Assembly (NCBI RefSeq): GCF_007992175.1
Contig: NZ_BJZT01000014.1
Span: 62,001-126,000 of the forward strand
Length of the DNA stretch: 64,000 nt
Origin: Methylobacterium haplocladii
Lineage (GTDB): Bacteria; Pseudomonadota; Alphaproteobacteria; Rhizobiales; Beijerinckiaceae
Reading direction: 5' to 3'
Program-made: the position numbers and the translations under genes
In this document: in pieces, positions 55,384 through 63,923 of the stretch
Layout: every line of letters starts with the position of its first letter
Numbering within the stretch: the first letter of the stretch is position 1
Notes under the pieces: model-generated
What the model saw: the letters and a program-made list of their open reading frames with translations, nothing else
Told to the model about the DNA's origin: nothing
Databases searched by the model: none

Positions 55384-56208
55384 TCAGAGCGTCCAGGGTG
55401 TCCGGGGCCGGGGAGGGCCTGACGCCGTCGCCTGCATCGTCCGCGGCCGCGCTCGTCGGGACCGGTTCCCCAGTCCTGCCATGCTCCGCATCGCCGGCAG
55501 ATCCAGATCGCCTGATAAGAATTCGGAATCGCCGAAGTGGAGCGCCGTCACGATCAGCCGGTAGAGCACGAGCGCGTTGAGCAGGTGCCAGAGGAAATGG
55601 GTGCCGCTGGCGAGAACGGCGCAGACGCTGCGGTCGATCGTGCGGAAGGTCAGCGAGAGCAGAAAGAGCGCGGCGATGCCGAGCAGCGACAGCCCGGCCC
55701 TCCGGCGCGCAGGCGTTGTCGAGCGCGTCAGCACGCCGCCGACTCCGAGCAGCGCCAGCACCGCCGGCACGTAATCGATCGAGCCGTTGGTGAGCGCCGC
55801 GCTCGATTGCCCGAGGACCCTATCCGCCATCGCCGCGAAGCCGAGGTTGAGTCCGGCAAACGCCAGCGTGATCGCCACTGCCGGAAAACTCGGCAGGCCG
55901 AGGAATCGGCGCATGGCGAGGAGCACGTAGGCGTAGATGAACAGCCCGATCGGGATCACGTCGGCGAGCATCGACCAGCGGTTGGCCAGGGTGTGGAACA
56001 GGAACGAGCCGATCCCGACCACGGCGACCAGCGCGGCCAACACCAGGGCCGCTGGATCGCGATGGTGAGCCCGACGCTCGCGCAGCACCGCCGCGCCGGC
56101 AGCCGCGATAAAAGCGCCGTTCGAGACCGCGTTCAGCGGCTCGGCCCAGAAGCCGCCGTCGAGGCGTTCGCAATAGGCCATCACCGGCGCGAACCAGGAT
56201 GCATCCAT
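55384..56208 (-). CDS. Ceramidase-like (CREST) membrane protein
   Basis: 274 residues with seven membrane helices. CREST-superfamily marks: GIGSFLFHTLANRWSMLADVIPIGLF with Ser, His and Asp, and the late GTHFLWHLLNAL with the zinc His pair. These are the three conserved regions of alkaline ceramidases and related hydrolases. N-terminus has ENAYCERLDGGFWAEPLNAVSNGAF-like order, typical of bacterial members. The 45-residue basic tail is unusual. Convergent with the hydrolase, 23 bases between stops. Confidence 0.82.
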   Translation of the reverse strand: MDASWFAPVMAYCERLDGGFWAEPLNAVSNGAFIAAAGAAVLRERRAHHRDPAALVLAALVAVVGIGSFLFHTLANRWSMLADVIPIGLFIYAYVLLAMRRFLGLPSFPAVAITLAFAGLNLGFAAMADRVLGQSSAALTNGSIDYVPAVLALLGVGGVLTRSTTPARRRAGLSLLGIAALFLLSLTFRTIDRSVCAVLASGTHFLWHLLNALVLYRLIVTALHFGDSEFLSGDLDLPAMRSMAGLGNRSRRARPRTMQATASGPPRPRTPWTL

Positions 56209-56299
56209 CGTCCCAAGCCCTTCGCTGTGGCCGCCTTGCCAGCGCGGCGCGAAGGCCCGATGACGGTCGCCTCAACCGAAGTGGCTGGCACCGGACCCG

Positions 56300-57097
56300 A
56301 TGCGGATCACCACCTGGAACGTCAACTCGATCAAGCAGCGGCTCGGCCACCTCCTCGCCTTCCTCGGCGAGGCGAAGCCCGACGTGGTCTGCCTGCAGGA
56401 GCTGAAATGCCAGGATGCCGGCTTTCCACGCGAGGAGATCGAGGCGGCGGGCTATGCCGTCGAGACCCTCGGGCAGAAAGCCTATAACGGCGTCGCGATG
56501 CTGGTGCGCCAGCCTCTCCGGATGACCCAGGTGCTGCGCGGGCTTCCGGGAGACCCGGAGGACGAGCAGGCCCGTTACCTCGAAGCGCTGGTGGTCGGCG
56601 AGGATGCGCTGCCGGTGCGCGTCGCCACGATCTACCTGCCGAACGGCAATCCGGCCCCGGGTCCGAAGTACGAGTACAAGCTCGCCTTCATGGAGCGACT
56701 GCGGCGACACGCGCGCCGGCTGATGGAGACCGAGGAGGCGCTGGTGCTCGCCGGTGACTACAACGTCATCCCGATGCCGGAGGACGCCTCCAACCCCGAG
56801 GCCTGGACCGAGGACGCGTTGTTCCTGCCGGCGACCCGCCGCGCCTTCCGCGCGCTGCTCGCCGAAGGCTTCACCGAGGCGGTGAGGGCCTGCGACCCGC
56901 GAGCCGAGCTCTACACGTTCTGGGATTATCAGGCCGGCTGCTGGCAGCGGAATGCCGGCATCCGCATCGACCACGTGCTGCTCTCGCCCCAGGCGGCCGA
57001 CCGGCTGGTCTCGGCCTCGGTGCAGAAGCACCTGCGCGGCCTCGAAAAGCCCTCGGACCACGTGCCGGTGACGGTCGAGCTGACCGCGGCCGCTTGA
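56300..57097 (+). CDS. xthA: Exodeoxyribonuclease III
   Basis: 265 residues. Endonuclease/exonuclease/phosphatase fold: MRITTWNVNSI, VCLQELKC with the metal Glu, LAGDYNVIP, GIRIDHVLLS and SDHVPVTVEL at the end. Acts at AP sites and 3' blocked ends in base-excision repair. Start ATG 56300. Its last 4 bases overlap nothing real downstream; the next gene starts at 57160. Confidence 0.95.
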   Translation: MRITTWNVNSIKQRLGHLLAFLGEAKPDVVCLQELKCQDAGFPREEIEAAGYAVETLGQKAYNGVAMLVRQPLRMTQVLRGLPGDPEDEQARYLEALVVGEDALPVRVATIYLPNGNPAPGPKYEYKLAFMERLRRHARRLMETEEALVLAGDYNVIPMPEDASNPEAWTEDALFLPATRRAFRALLAEGFTEAVRACDPRAELYTFWDYQAGCWQRNAGIRIDHVLLSPQAADRLVSASVQKHLRGLEKPSDHVPVTVELTAAA

Positions 57098-57159
57098 AAG
57101 CGCGGCGCCGGGTACCAAGACTCACCGCAACGATCCCGAAGGACACGGATTTTCACGCC

Positions 57160-57648
57160 ATGACGACGACGTTCCTGCGCGCGGCGCTCGCTCTCACCGC
57201 CCTCGCGGCCTCCGCCGGTTGTGCCCAGGCGCAAACCGCCGTGAAGATGGAAGGGCGCTGCGAGAAGCTGGTCATCGCCGGCCTCGACGTCACGCAGAAC
57301 TGCAAGGAGAGCCTGACCAACATGGTCGTCGGCAACCGCACCAGCTTCGATTTCTCGGCCTGGGACGGTCAGACCTTGAGCTTCTCCGGCACCGGCTCCG
57401 TGCAGGAGGCGACCGAACTCACCGAGCAGCTTCAGCCGGTCAACCTCGTCACGCCCGGCCAGTCGAGCAAGGAGGGCATCGCCCGCTCCCCGGCGCCGGC
57501 CGTCGGGGCGTGCCGGTTCTCGACGCCCGCGCCCAACAAGTCGGCGATCACCTGTGAGGCGACATCCCAGGGGAAGACCTACGCCGGCACCTTCGTCACC
57601 GATGCGAAATCGGCCGACGGCGCGGCGAAGGACGCGCCGAAGCCCTGA
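57160..57648 (+). CDS. Secreted hypothetical protein
   Basis: 162 residues from ATG 57160. Signal peptide with LRAALALTALAASAGCAQAQ; the Cys in ASAGC could be a lipobox but the context favours cleavage after AQA. Mature domain begins VKMEGRCEKLVIAGLDVTQNC with two cysteines, then beta strands (TSFDFSAWDGQTLSFSGTG) and two further cysteines at ACRFS and ITCEA. Not recognised. Confidence 0.65.
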   Translation: MTTTFLRAALALTALAASAGCAQAQTAVKMEGRCEKLVIAGLDVTQNCKESLTNMVVGNRTSFDFSAWDGQTLSFSGTGSVQEATELTEQLQPVNLVTPGQSSKEGIARSPAPAVGACRFSTPAPNKSAITCEATSQGKTYAGTFVTDAKSADGAAKDAPKP

Positions 57649-57756
57649 GCCGCAGCGCACGCCAGGAGCGCGGACCGGCAGGCTGGTCAGACGCGCGTCC
57701 AACCCCATCTATCCGCTCGTAAACCCGACACCGTGCGTTCCGATACAGAGGGCTCC

Positions 57757-58674
57757 ATGCTCACCGACATTCCCGCAACCGGCGCCAAGGCCGGAGCATC
57801 AGGCGGGGTGGTCAAGGACACGACGACGGCAGGCTTCCGGCAGGACGTCATCACCGAGTCGATGAACCAGCCCGTCCTCGTCGATTTCTGGTCCCCGCGC
57901 TCACCCGCGTGCAAGGCCCTGTCCGCTGTTCTCGAACGCATCGTCGCGGGTGCCGGCGGAAAGGTGAAGCTCGTCCGGCTCAACGTCGACGAGCATCCGG
58001 CCGTGTTCAGCCAGATCGGCCAGCAACTCGGGCTCGAAGGCGTGCCGGCGGTGATCGCGCTCGACCGTGGGCGTCCCGTCGACATGTTCAGCGGCGCGGT
58101 GCCGGAGGCGGAGGTGAAGGCCTTCGTGATGCGCCTGATCGGTCCGTCCGAGATCGACCAGCTGCTCCAAGAGGCCGACCGTCTCGCGGGCGAGGGCGAC
58201 CACGCCCAGGCCTCCGAGATCTTCACGCACGTCATCCGCGAGGAGCCGGACAACGTCCGCGCCTATGCCGGCCTCGCCAAGGGTCAGCTCGATCTCGGCC
58301 AGCCGGCCAATGCCCGGCAGGTGCTCGAGATGGTGCCGGCCGAGAAGACCGCCGATCCGGCCCTGGCCGGCGTGCGTGCCGCCCTCGAACTCGCCGAGCA
58401 GGCCGAGAGCCTCGGAGACCTCACCGCGCTCCAGCAGAAGGTCGAAGCGAACGGCGACGACTATCAGGCGCGTTTCGATCTGGCCCTCGGCCTCAATGCC
58501 AACGGCCGGCGTGACGAGGCCGTCGACCAGCTCGTCGCCATCGCCCGACGCGACCGTACCTGGAACGAGGAGGCCGCGCGCAAGCAGCTGCTGCAGTTCT
58601 TCGAGGCCTGGGGCCTGATGGATCCGGCCGCGATCCGCGGGCGTCGCCAGCTCTCGACCCTGATCTTTTCGTGA
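57757..58674 (+). CDS. CnoX/YbbN-like thioredoxin-fold co-chaperone
   Basis: 305 residues from ATG 57757. Thioredoxin domain (about 15-115) with SPRSPACK where the usual CxxC is SxxC (Ser49-Cys52), then a helical TPR-like region with LAGEGDHAQASEIFTHVIREEPDN and a final C-terminal domain. E. coli CnoX has the same substitution and holds oxidised proteins for GroEL or DnaK. GTG 57733 is an alternative start. Followed by the Lon-N protein after 46 bases. Confidence 0.85.
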   Translation: MLTDIPATGAKAGASGGVVKDTTTAGFRQDVITESMNQPVLVDFWSPRSPACKALSAVLERIVAGAGGKVKLVRLNVDEHPAVFSQIGQQLGLEGVPAVIALDRGRPVDMFSGAVPEAEVKAFVMRLIGPSEIDQLLQEADRLAGEGDHAQASEIFTHVIREEPDNVRAYAGLAKGQLDLGQPANARQVLEMVPAEKTADPALAGVRAALELAEQAESLGDLTALQQKVEANGDDYQARFDLALGLNANGRRDEAVDQLVAIARRDRTWNEEAARKQLLQFFEAWGLMDPAAIRGRRQLSTLIFS

Positions 58675-58720
58675 GCCCCGTCGGGCGCACGTCCAATCGT
58701 CGCCTCCGGGAGGCGAATTC

Positions 58721-59386
58721 ATGAGCCTGCATTCGGGCTACAAGTCTCCGGGCGATTGTCCGGCCATCATCCCCGTGTTTCCGCTGCCGGGGGCGCTTCT
58801 CCTCCCGCGCGGGCAGATGCCGCTCAACATCTTCGAGCCGCGCTACCTGACGATGGTCGACGATGCGCTGCGCACCGATCGGATCATCGGCATGATCCAG
58901 CCGGAGGCCGACGGCGGCGGACCGCCAATGGCACCGCGGCTCTACCGGGTCGGTTGTGCCGGCCGCATCACGCAATATGCCGAGACCGGCGACGGCCGCT
59001 GCCTGATCTCGCTGACCGGCGTCGCCCGCTTCCGCGTCGAGAGCGAGATCGCCGCTACCGGCTATCGCCGCTGCCAGGTTTCCTACGACGACTTTTTCTC
59101 GGATTTCGAGCCGCGGGCCGGCGAGGAGGCCGTCGATCGCGAGGCCGTGCTGAAAGCGCTCCGCGAATTCGTCGAGGCCAACGATCTGAAGGTCGACTGG
59201 GCCGGTATCGAGGAGGCGCCGAACGAGGCCCTCGTCAACGCGCTCTGCATGATGAGCCCCTTCGGCGTCCGCGAAAAGCAGGCGATGCTGGAAGCGCCCG
59301 ATCTCAAGACCCGCGCCGAGGTGCTTGTCGCTGTGACCGAGATGGAACTGGTGCGCGGCGACGGGTCCGAGCCGACGCTGCAGTGA
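58721..59386 (+). CDS. Lon N-terminal-domain protein (LonN/COG2802)
   Basis: 221 residues with [25 protein letters not shown], the stand-alone Lon substrate-binding domain opening, GCAGRITQY, and [15 protein letters not shown]. No ATPase or protease part. Role in substrate selection is inferred from the Lon family only. In a run of same-strand genes with the CnoX-like and Trm112-like genes. Confidence 0.9.
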   Translation: MSLHSGYKSPGDCPAIIPVFPLPGALLLPRGQMPLNIFEPRYLTMVDDALRTDRIIGMIQPEADGGGPPMAPRLYRVGCAGRITQYAETGDGRCLISLTGVARFRVESEIAATGYRRCQVSYDDFFSDFEPRAGEEAVDREAVLKALREFVEANDLKVDWAGIEEAPNEALVNALCMMSPFGVREKQAMLEAPDLKTRAEVLVAVTEMELVRGDGSEPTLQ

Positions 59387-59456
59387 TTTTCAGGATCCCG
59401 CGCGGCTGCCCGTCAGGGTATACGCGCCGGGCAGCCCCAACAACGAGACCCGTTCC

Positions 59457-59663
59457 ATGGCCGACGACACCGACCCGACCGTCGAAGCGACCCGCGTCGA
59501 TCCCAAGCTCCTCGAATTGCTGGTCTGTCCGCTGACCAAAGAATCGCTCGACTACGATGCCACGCGCCAGGAGCTGATCAGCCGATCCGCCAAGCTCGCC
59601 TATCCGATCCGCGACGGCATCCCGATCATGCTGCCGGAAGAGGCGCGTGCGCTGACGGATTGA
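59457..59663 (+). CDS. Trm112-like protein (UPF0434)
   Basis: 68 residues. [26 protein letters not shown] and [14 protein letters not shown] are the family marks. Only one Cys remains of the zinc-ribbon type used by Trm112, so metal binding is doubtful. Bacterial members are annotated as YcaR-like. Start ATG 59457. Confidence 0.9.
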   Translation: MADDTDPTVEATRVDPKLLELLVCPLTKESLDYDATRQELISRSAKLAYPIRDGIPIMLPEEARALTD

Positions 59664-59710
59664 TCGGAGCGCGCCATCGTCACTGCAGGCGAAGCGACGG
59701 TGGCGATAAC

Positions 59711-60538
59711 TCACGCCGCCGCGTTCTGGTCCGTTTCCGGAAGCGCAGTCCTCCCGATGTACCGCCGTCCGAAGATCGACCGTGCGAAGTCGTCGAGCGG
59801 CAGCATGATCGGCAAAACATATTCCTTGAAGGTCGGCTCGAAGATGGGCTGCCCGACGAAGCACAGGCCGATCCCGAGGAGGAAGCGCACGATGGCCGGT
59901 AGCGGCAGCGTCTCGAACGCACCCTCCGCCGCGAGGCGGCGCTGCTCCTCGGTGTAAAACGGCCGACAGGGGATGTGGTCCGGTTCGGGCAGCGTCGAGC
60001 GCAGGCAGGGTTTTGAGGCGGTGCGGCCCTTCCGGCCGAGGATCGCCAGGACGATGTCGGTGTCCAGGCGCAGGTCGGTCTCGGTCAGGCTGAATCCGAT
60101 CCAGTGGGTGATGCCGCCTCGGCGGGAGGCCTCGTAGGCCGCCTTGTAGAGCTTGCCGATGGCCGGCGAGCCCCGGTGCGCTTTCAGGATCGCGGCTCGG
60201 CCGAGCTCCGCCACATGAGCGCGGGGCGGCATGTCGTCGATCCGGCATTGCAGCTCGAGGGGCAGGCCGAGCGGCAGCTTCTGAACGCGGGCGACGGCCG
60301 GGTTCGGCCGCAGCAGCCTGATCGTGCCGATGGCTTCGTCGCCCTTGTAGCAGACGAAGTTGTCGGTGGTGTCGAGCACGTCGAAACCGTTGATCTCGCG
60401 GAGCGCCGGCAGCAGGCCGGGCTCCAACTGCATGGCCTCCGAAAACACCTGCCAGCGCACCTGGGCGGCAGCGTCGAGTTCGGTCACCGTGCATGCCTTG
60501 ACGACGCGGTAACCGGTGATGGGGTCGCTCGTCGACAT
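59711..60538 (-). CDS. LuxI/FeeM-like acyl-transferring GNAT enzyme
   Basis: 275 residues. N-terminal GNAT fold with the LuxI/FeeM residue set: Arg28-x-x-Val-Phe32, Glu48, Asp53 and Asp56 (FDVLD), Arg74 (TIRLL) and the pair Glu111-x-x-Arg114 (ELGRAAI). C-terminal half is predicted alpha-helical with LPLPAIVRFLLGIGLCFVG and FARSIFG. LuxI makes acyl-homoserine lactones, FeeM N-acyl amino acids; which of these, if either, is made here cannot be told. No luxR is near. A haem-oxygenase-like enzyme is upstream. Confidence 0.7.
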   Translation of the reverse strand: MSTSDPITGYRVVKACTVTELDAAAQVRWQVFSEAMQLEPGLLPALREINGFDVLDTTDNFVCYKGDEAIGTIRLLRPNPAVARVQKLPLGLPLELQCRIDDMPPRAHVAELGRAAILKAHRGSPAIGKLYKAAYEASRRGGITHWIGFSLTETDLRLDTDIVLAILGRKGRTASKPCLRSTLPEPDHIPCRPFYTEEQRRLAAEGAFETLPLPAIVRFLLGIGLCFVGQPIFEPTFKEYVLPIMLPLDDFARSIFGRRYIGRTALPETDQNAAA

Positions 60539-60596
60539 CGCCCGGGTGCCTCGTGATCGGTGCTGGAGGTGGTGGCGGTTCGATCAGGTCGGGAAC

Positions 60597-60720
60597 GCCG
60601 GTCCCCGCGCGCGGGGAGGGGTCGGAGGGTGGGGGCGGCTCAGGATCGGGCGTCGCGGTGCCGTCTGCCCACCCCCACCGACAGCTCCTCCCGGCAAGGA
60701 GGAGAGGAGCGACAGCTCCG
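60597..60720. repeat. GC-rich imperfect inverted repeat (REP-like)
   Basis: GGGGAGGGG-TCGGAGGGTGGGGG is followed, about 60 bases on, by CCCACCCCCACCGACAGCTCCTCCC, so the two arms can pair, with a small CTCCTCCC-GGC-AAGGAGGAG hairpin inside the second arm. It fills most of the 209 bases between the GNAT and haem-oxygenase-like genes. Similar G-rich elements recur in alphaproteobacterial intergenic regions. Confidence 0.5.
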
Positions 60721-60747
60721 ACCGTCTCCTCGTCCGGGAGGCCGTGG

Positions 60748-61458
60748 CTAATGCGCCGTCGAGCGCGTTCGTGCGACCTCGTCGAGCATGCCGAGATAGG
60801 CGCCGCGGGTGGCCGCCGCCGTCATGACGATGGCGTCGCACTCGGTGGCGTCTTCGAGGCCGGCGAGGATGCGCTCGAGGTCGTCGACATGGCCGATATC
60901 CGCTTCGGCGTGCAGGTCGAGGAAGGTGACGGCGTCCGCGATCTTCGGAATGCTGCTCGTCGCCACCAGCGCTTTCGCCACCTTGCCGGCGCGTTCCACC
61001 GCGAGCCCTTCGAGGATGTAGGCGCTCCCGAGGAAGGCCGCCGGATGACGTCCGTTCGTCGCCGCCGTGATCCAGCTGTTGTAGGCGGTAATCCACTCGC
61101 CCGGCGGGTGCGCCGCGAGCGTCGCCTCGGGGTCCAGGCCCAGCGCGCGCAGGTCGTCGTCGACGAGGATATCGTGGCCGGCCTCCTCGTCGGCCTTCTG
61201 GAAGAACAGTTCGGCCAGCTCGGGATGCTCGCCGAGCTCCTTGAGACGACGACCGGCCGCTTCGAGGCAGGGCGCCGTCAGCGCGACGTAGTGCCGGGTC
61301 TGGACGAGGAAATCGACGTAGAGGGCCTTGTCGGCCGAACCGTCCTTGAAGGCCTTGATCGCCGGTTCCTGATCGAGGCCGGCGACGAGCCTGTCGAGCT
61401 CGTTGCGCAGGTCGGCGACGACCCCGCGCGGTGACAGATCGCCTGCAGCTTCACCCAT
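60748..61458 (-). CDS. Haem-oxygenase-like diiron/iron redox enzyme
   Basis: 236 residues, all-helical. Likely iron ligands: Glu92-x-x-His95 (DEEAGH), Glu150 (YILEGLAVE) and Asp187-x-x-His190 (ADIGH), the order seen in the HDO family (UndA, BesC, SznF central domain) and PqqC relatives. LYVDFLVQTRHYVALTAPCL is a typical first block. Reaction unknown; family members oxidise fatty acids or amino acids using O2. Same strand and just upstream of the GNAT synthase. Confidence 0.75.
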   Translation of the reverse strand: MGEAAGDLSPRGVVADLRNELDRLVAGLDQEPAIKAFKDGSADKALYVDFLVQTRHYVALTAPCLEAAGRRLKELGEHPELAELFFQKADEEAGHDILVDDDLRALGLDPEATLAAHPPGEWITAYNSWITAATNGRHPAAFLGSAYILEGLAVERAGKVAKALVATSSIPKIADAVTFLDLHAEADIGHVDDLERILAGLEDATECDAIVMTAAATRGAYLGMLDEVARTRSTAH

Positions 61459-61671
61459 TCCAACTCTCCTGGTTCTTGCGTCGGACAGAGCCTCCGAGGG
61501 GCAGGGCGCCCCTGCCGCTGCCGGCGCATCCGAACGAACCCGAGGCTAGGATGCGCACGGTGCGTGCGTCCAGGAAAATCTACCTGAGATGCGTGTATTT
61601 CTGCCTTTCAGTCGAATAAATGTAACCTAGAGTTATTTATGCCATGCCATTCCGGCAGCTCGACGCACACG

Positions 61672-61699
61672 AAAAAGGGCGCCGGTCTGCCCGGCGCCC
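61672..61699 (-). terminator. Rho-independent terminator after the Tim44-domain gene
   Basis: On the minus strand GGGCGCCGG-GCAGA-CCGGCGCCC is followed by TTTTT; 9-bp perfect stem 32 bases after the stop. Confidence 0.9.
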
Positions 61700-61730
61700 T
61701 CCGATCGATTCGTACGTCCGAAAGCTGCGC

Positions 61731-62687
61731 TCAGCGGCCCTGCTGGATCGCGGACAGCTGCCAGGCCCCGCCGCGCTCGCGGGCGAAGGTCCAGAACTCC
61801 TTGGCCTCGGACGGACCGTTCTCGACGACACGCTGCGAGTTCCGTTCGATGGTGACGTCCTTCAGGGCGAACCGCATGGCAACGGTGGCGTACTCTACGT
61901 TGCCCTCGCGCCAAGCCTCCGACAGGTCCCCCTGCAGGAGCTTCACGTCGGAGATCCGGTTCACGACGCCGCGCTGGGCGTTGGCCCGCAGCTCCTCTTC
62001 GAAATAACCGACCATCTCCGGCGTCGCGACCCGGCGCAGGGCGCCGAGATCCTCGCGGCCATAGGCGGTCTGGACCTCGCCGAGGTTGCGCTCGAAGGCC
62101 TCGTAGTCTGCCGGCTGCACGGTGACCGGCTGCGCCGCCTGCGGAGGGGCGGAGCCGCCACCGCCATAGGGAGCCGCACCACCCACGCCCGCGCCATTGA
62201 GGTGCGAGCGGGCGTAGGGCGCGTTACCGGCCATGGCCGGCTGGCCGCCGCCCTGGCGGCGACGGAACAATCGCACCGCCAGCATCACCAGACCGACCAG
62301 CAAACCGACCTGCAGGAGCAGGCCGAGGAACGAGGCGATGCCGCCGAGGCCCCCGAAGAAGCCGCCGCCGACGAGCGCGCCGAGAAGCCCCGCGCCCAAC
62401 AGACCCGCGAAGAAGCCGCCGCCGAAGCGACGGCCGGGGGCTGCCTGCATGCCGGGATTGGTCATGCCCGGGCTCGGCGCCGTCTGCGAGCGCTGGATCG
62501 GCGCCGTGGCGCCGGGAGACGTATTGGTGCTCGGCGGCGGGCTGTAGGTGCGCGAGCCGCGCGAACCAAAGCTGCCGCCACCGCCGCCGGGACGGGCCTC
62601 GACGACCGGCGCGGCGGTGACCGCCAGTGCTGCGGCAAGGGCGAGCATGGTCGCCATGCGCCTGCGACCGGTGGTGGGGGTTGCCAT
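61731..62687 (-). CDS. Tim44-domain membrane protein
   Basis: 318 residues from ATG 62687 (AGAGGA before it). Signal-like helix (MLALAAALAVTAAPVVEA), a Gly/Pro-rich low-complexity region, two Gly-rich membrane helices (FFAGLLGAGLLGALVGGGFFGG and IASFLGLLLQVGLLVGLVML), and a C-terminal Tim44/MBA1-like domain (DLGALRRVATPEMVGYFEEEL, WTFARERGGAWQLSAIQQ). Bacterial members sit in the inner membrane; role unknown, perhaps assembly of membrane proteins. Confidence 0.88.
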   Translation of the reverse strand: MATPTTGRRRMATMLALAAALAVTAAPVVEARPGGGGGSFGSRGSRTYSPPPSTNTSPGATAPIQRSQTAPSPGMTNPGMQAAPGRRFGGGFFAGLLGAGLLGALVGGGFFGGLGGIASFLGLLLQVGLLVGLVMLAVRLFRRRQGGGQPAMAGNAPYARSHLNGAGVGGAAPYGGGGSAPPQAAQPVTVQPADYEAFERNLGEVQTAYGREDLGALRRVATPEMVGYFEEELRANAQRGVVNRISDVKLLQGDLSEAWREGNVEYATVAMRFALKDVTIERNSQRVVENGPSEAKEFWTFARERGGAWQLSAIQQGR

Positions 62688-62813
62688 GGAGATCCTCTGA
62701 AAAAGTTCGAGTCGGGCGGAATTCGCCCACTCTTGATATGGAGACGTTCTCAATCGAGTTTTAGTCCCGACTGATTTCATGCCGACCGCCGATCGCGACC
62801 GGATCGGTCGATT

Positions 62814-63923
62814 CTAAGGAGCAGCGGGGAAGATCAGGCGAACGGTGGTTCCCTCGCCCTGCCGACTGTCCAGGGAGATCGTGCCGTTCTGGCGCTTCAT
62901 CAAGCCGTGAACGATCGCGAGCCCGACGCCGCGGCCGGCCTCGCGGCTGGTGGCGAAGGGCGCCAGCGCACGGGTCAGCATCTCCGGCGACATGCCGTGT
63001 CCGCGATCCGAGATCGCGATGCCGACGGCACCGTCGGAGGGGCGCTGGAGGGTGCGGTCGCCGGGGGCGACGGCAAAGGTCGCGACGGTGATCGTGCCCG
63101 AATCCGTTATCGCCTCGGCGGAATTCGCCAGTATGTGCCGGAGCGCGAGTTCCACCTGCGTCGGATTGCACAGGGCGGGCGCCAGATCCTGCGTCGTACT
63201 GATCGTCAGGTCGATCCGTGGCGGCAGCGACGTGCGTAGCGACGCGCCAATCGATCCGATGAAGGCATCGAGGTCGACGGCGCGCACGTCCGGCGCGATC
63301 CGGCGCGAATGGGTCAGGAGATGGCGGGTCAGGATGGCGGCACGCTCCGCGGCCTCGGTCGAGCGGGTCACGGCGCGCTGAATGAAGGGCTCCTGCCGGT
63401 CGGCGAGGCGGCGCTTCAACCCGTCGACATAGCCGATCAGGATCTGCAGGAAGTTGTTGAACTCGTGCGCCACGCTGTTGGTGAGCAGCCCCAGCGCCTC
63501 GCGCTGCTGCGACAGGAAGAGCGCGCCCTCGGCGTCGACGCGCCGAGTGATGTCGACGACCTGGCCGAGCAGCGTCGCGGTGCCCGCGAGCGGCACCACC
63601 TGGATCGTCGCCCAGAACGAGGAACCGTTCTTGCGCAGGCAGAGCAGGTCGCCGGCGCCCCCCCGGCCGGCCGCCACCGCTTCCCGCAGGGCGCCCCAAG
63701 CGGCCGTATCGCCCTGCTTGCTCTGGAAAAGCTCGAGGCCGCCGGCGAGGAGTTCGGCATCGGCATGACCGGTAAGCGTGGCGAGCGCCGGATTCGCTGC
63801 GGTCAGAACGCCGTCGGCGATGACGAAGGCCGGGACCGGCGATGCGGCCAGAAGCGCGAGCGCATCCGGCGACAGAATGGCGGAGTGGTTGTCCGATGTG
63901 CCGTGCTCGTCGGGCGAAGGCAT
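62814..63923 (-). CDS. PAS-domain sensor histidine kinase, soluble
   Basis: 369 residues from ATG 63923. N-terminal PAS domain (about 25-130: LLAASPVPAFVIADGVL, LRKNGSSFWATIQVVPL) then HisKA with phosphoacceptor His in SVAHEFNNFLQILIGY, N box RHILANSAEAI and ATPase motifs ISDRGHGMSPE and GRGVGLAIVHGLM. No membrane segment, so a cytoplasmic input is sensed. No response regulator is next to it within the window; its neighbour toward the right edge is out of view. Confidence 0.93.
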   Translation of the reverse strand: MPSPDEHGTSDNHSAILSPDALALLAASPVPAFVIADGVLTAANPALATLTGHADAELLAGGLELFQSKQGDTAAWGALREAVAAGRGGAGDLLCLRKNGSSFWATIQVVPLAGTATLLGQVVDITRRVDAEGALFLSQQREALGLLTNSVAHEFNNFLQILIGYVDGLKRRLADRQEPFIQRAVTRSTEAAERAAILTRHLLTHSRRIAPDVRAVDLDAFIGSIGASLRTSLPPRIDLTISTTQDLAPALCNPTQVELALRHILANSAEAITDSGTITVATFAVAPGDRTLQRPSDGAVGIAISDRGHGMSPEMLTRALAPFATSREAGRGVGLAIVHGLMKRQNGTISLDSRQGEGTTVRLIFPAAP

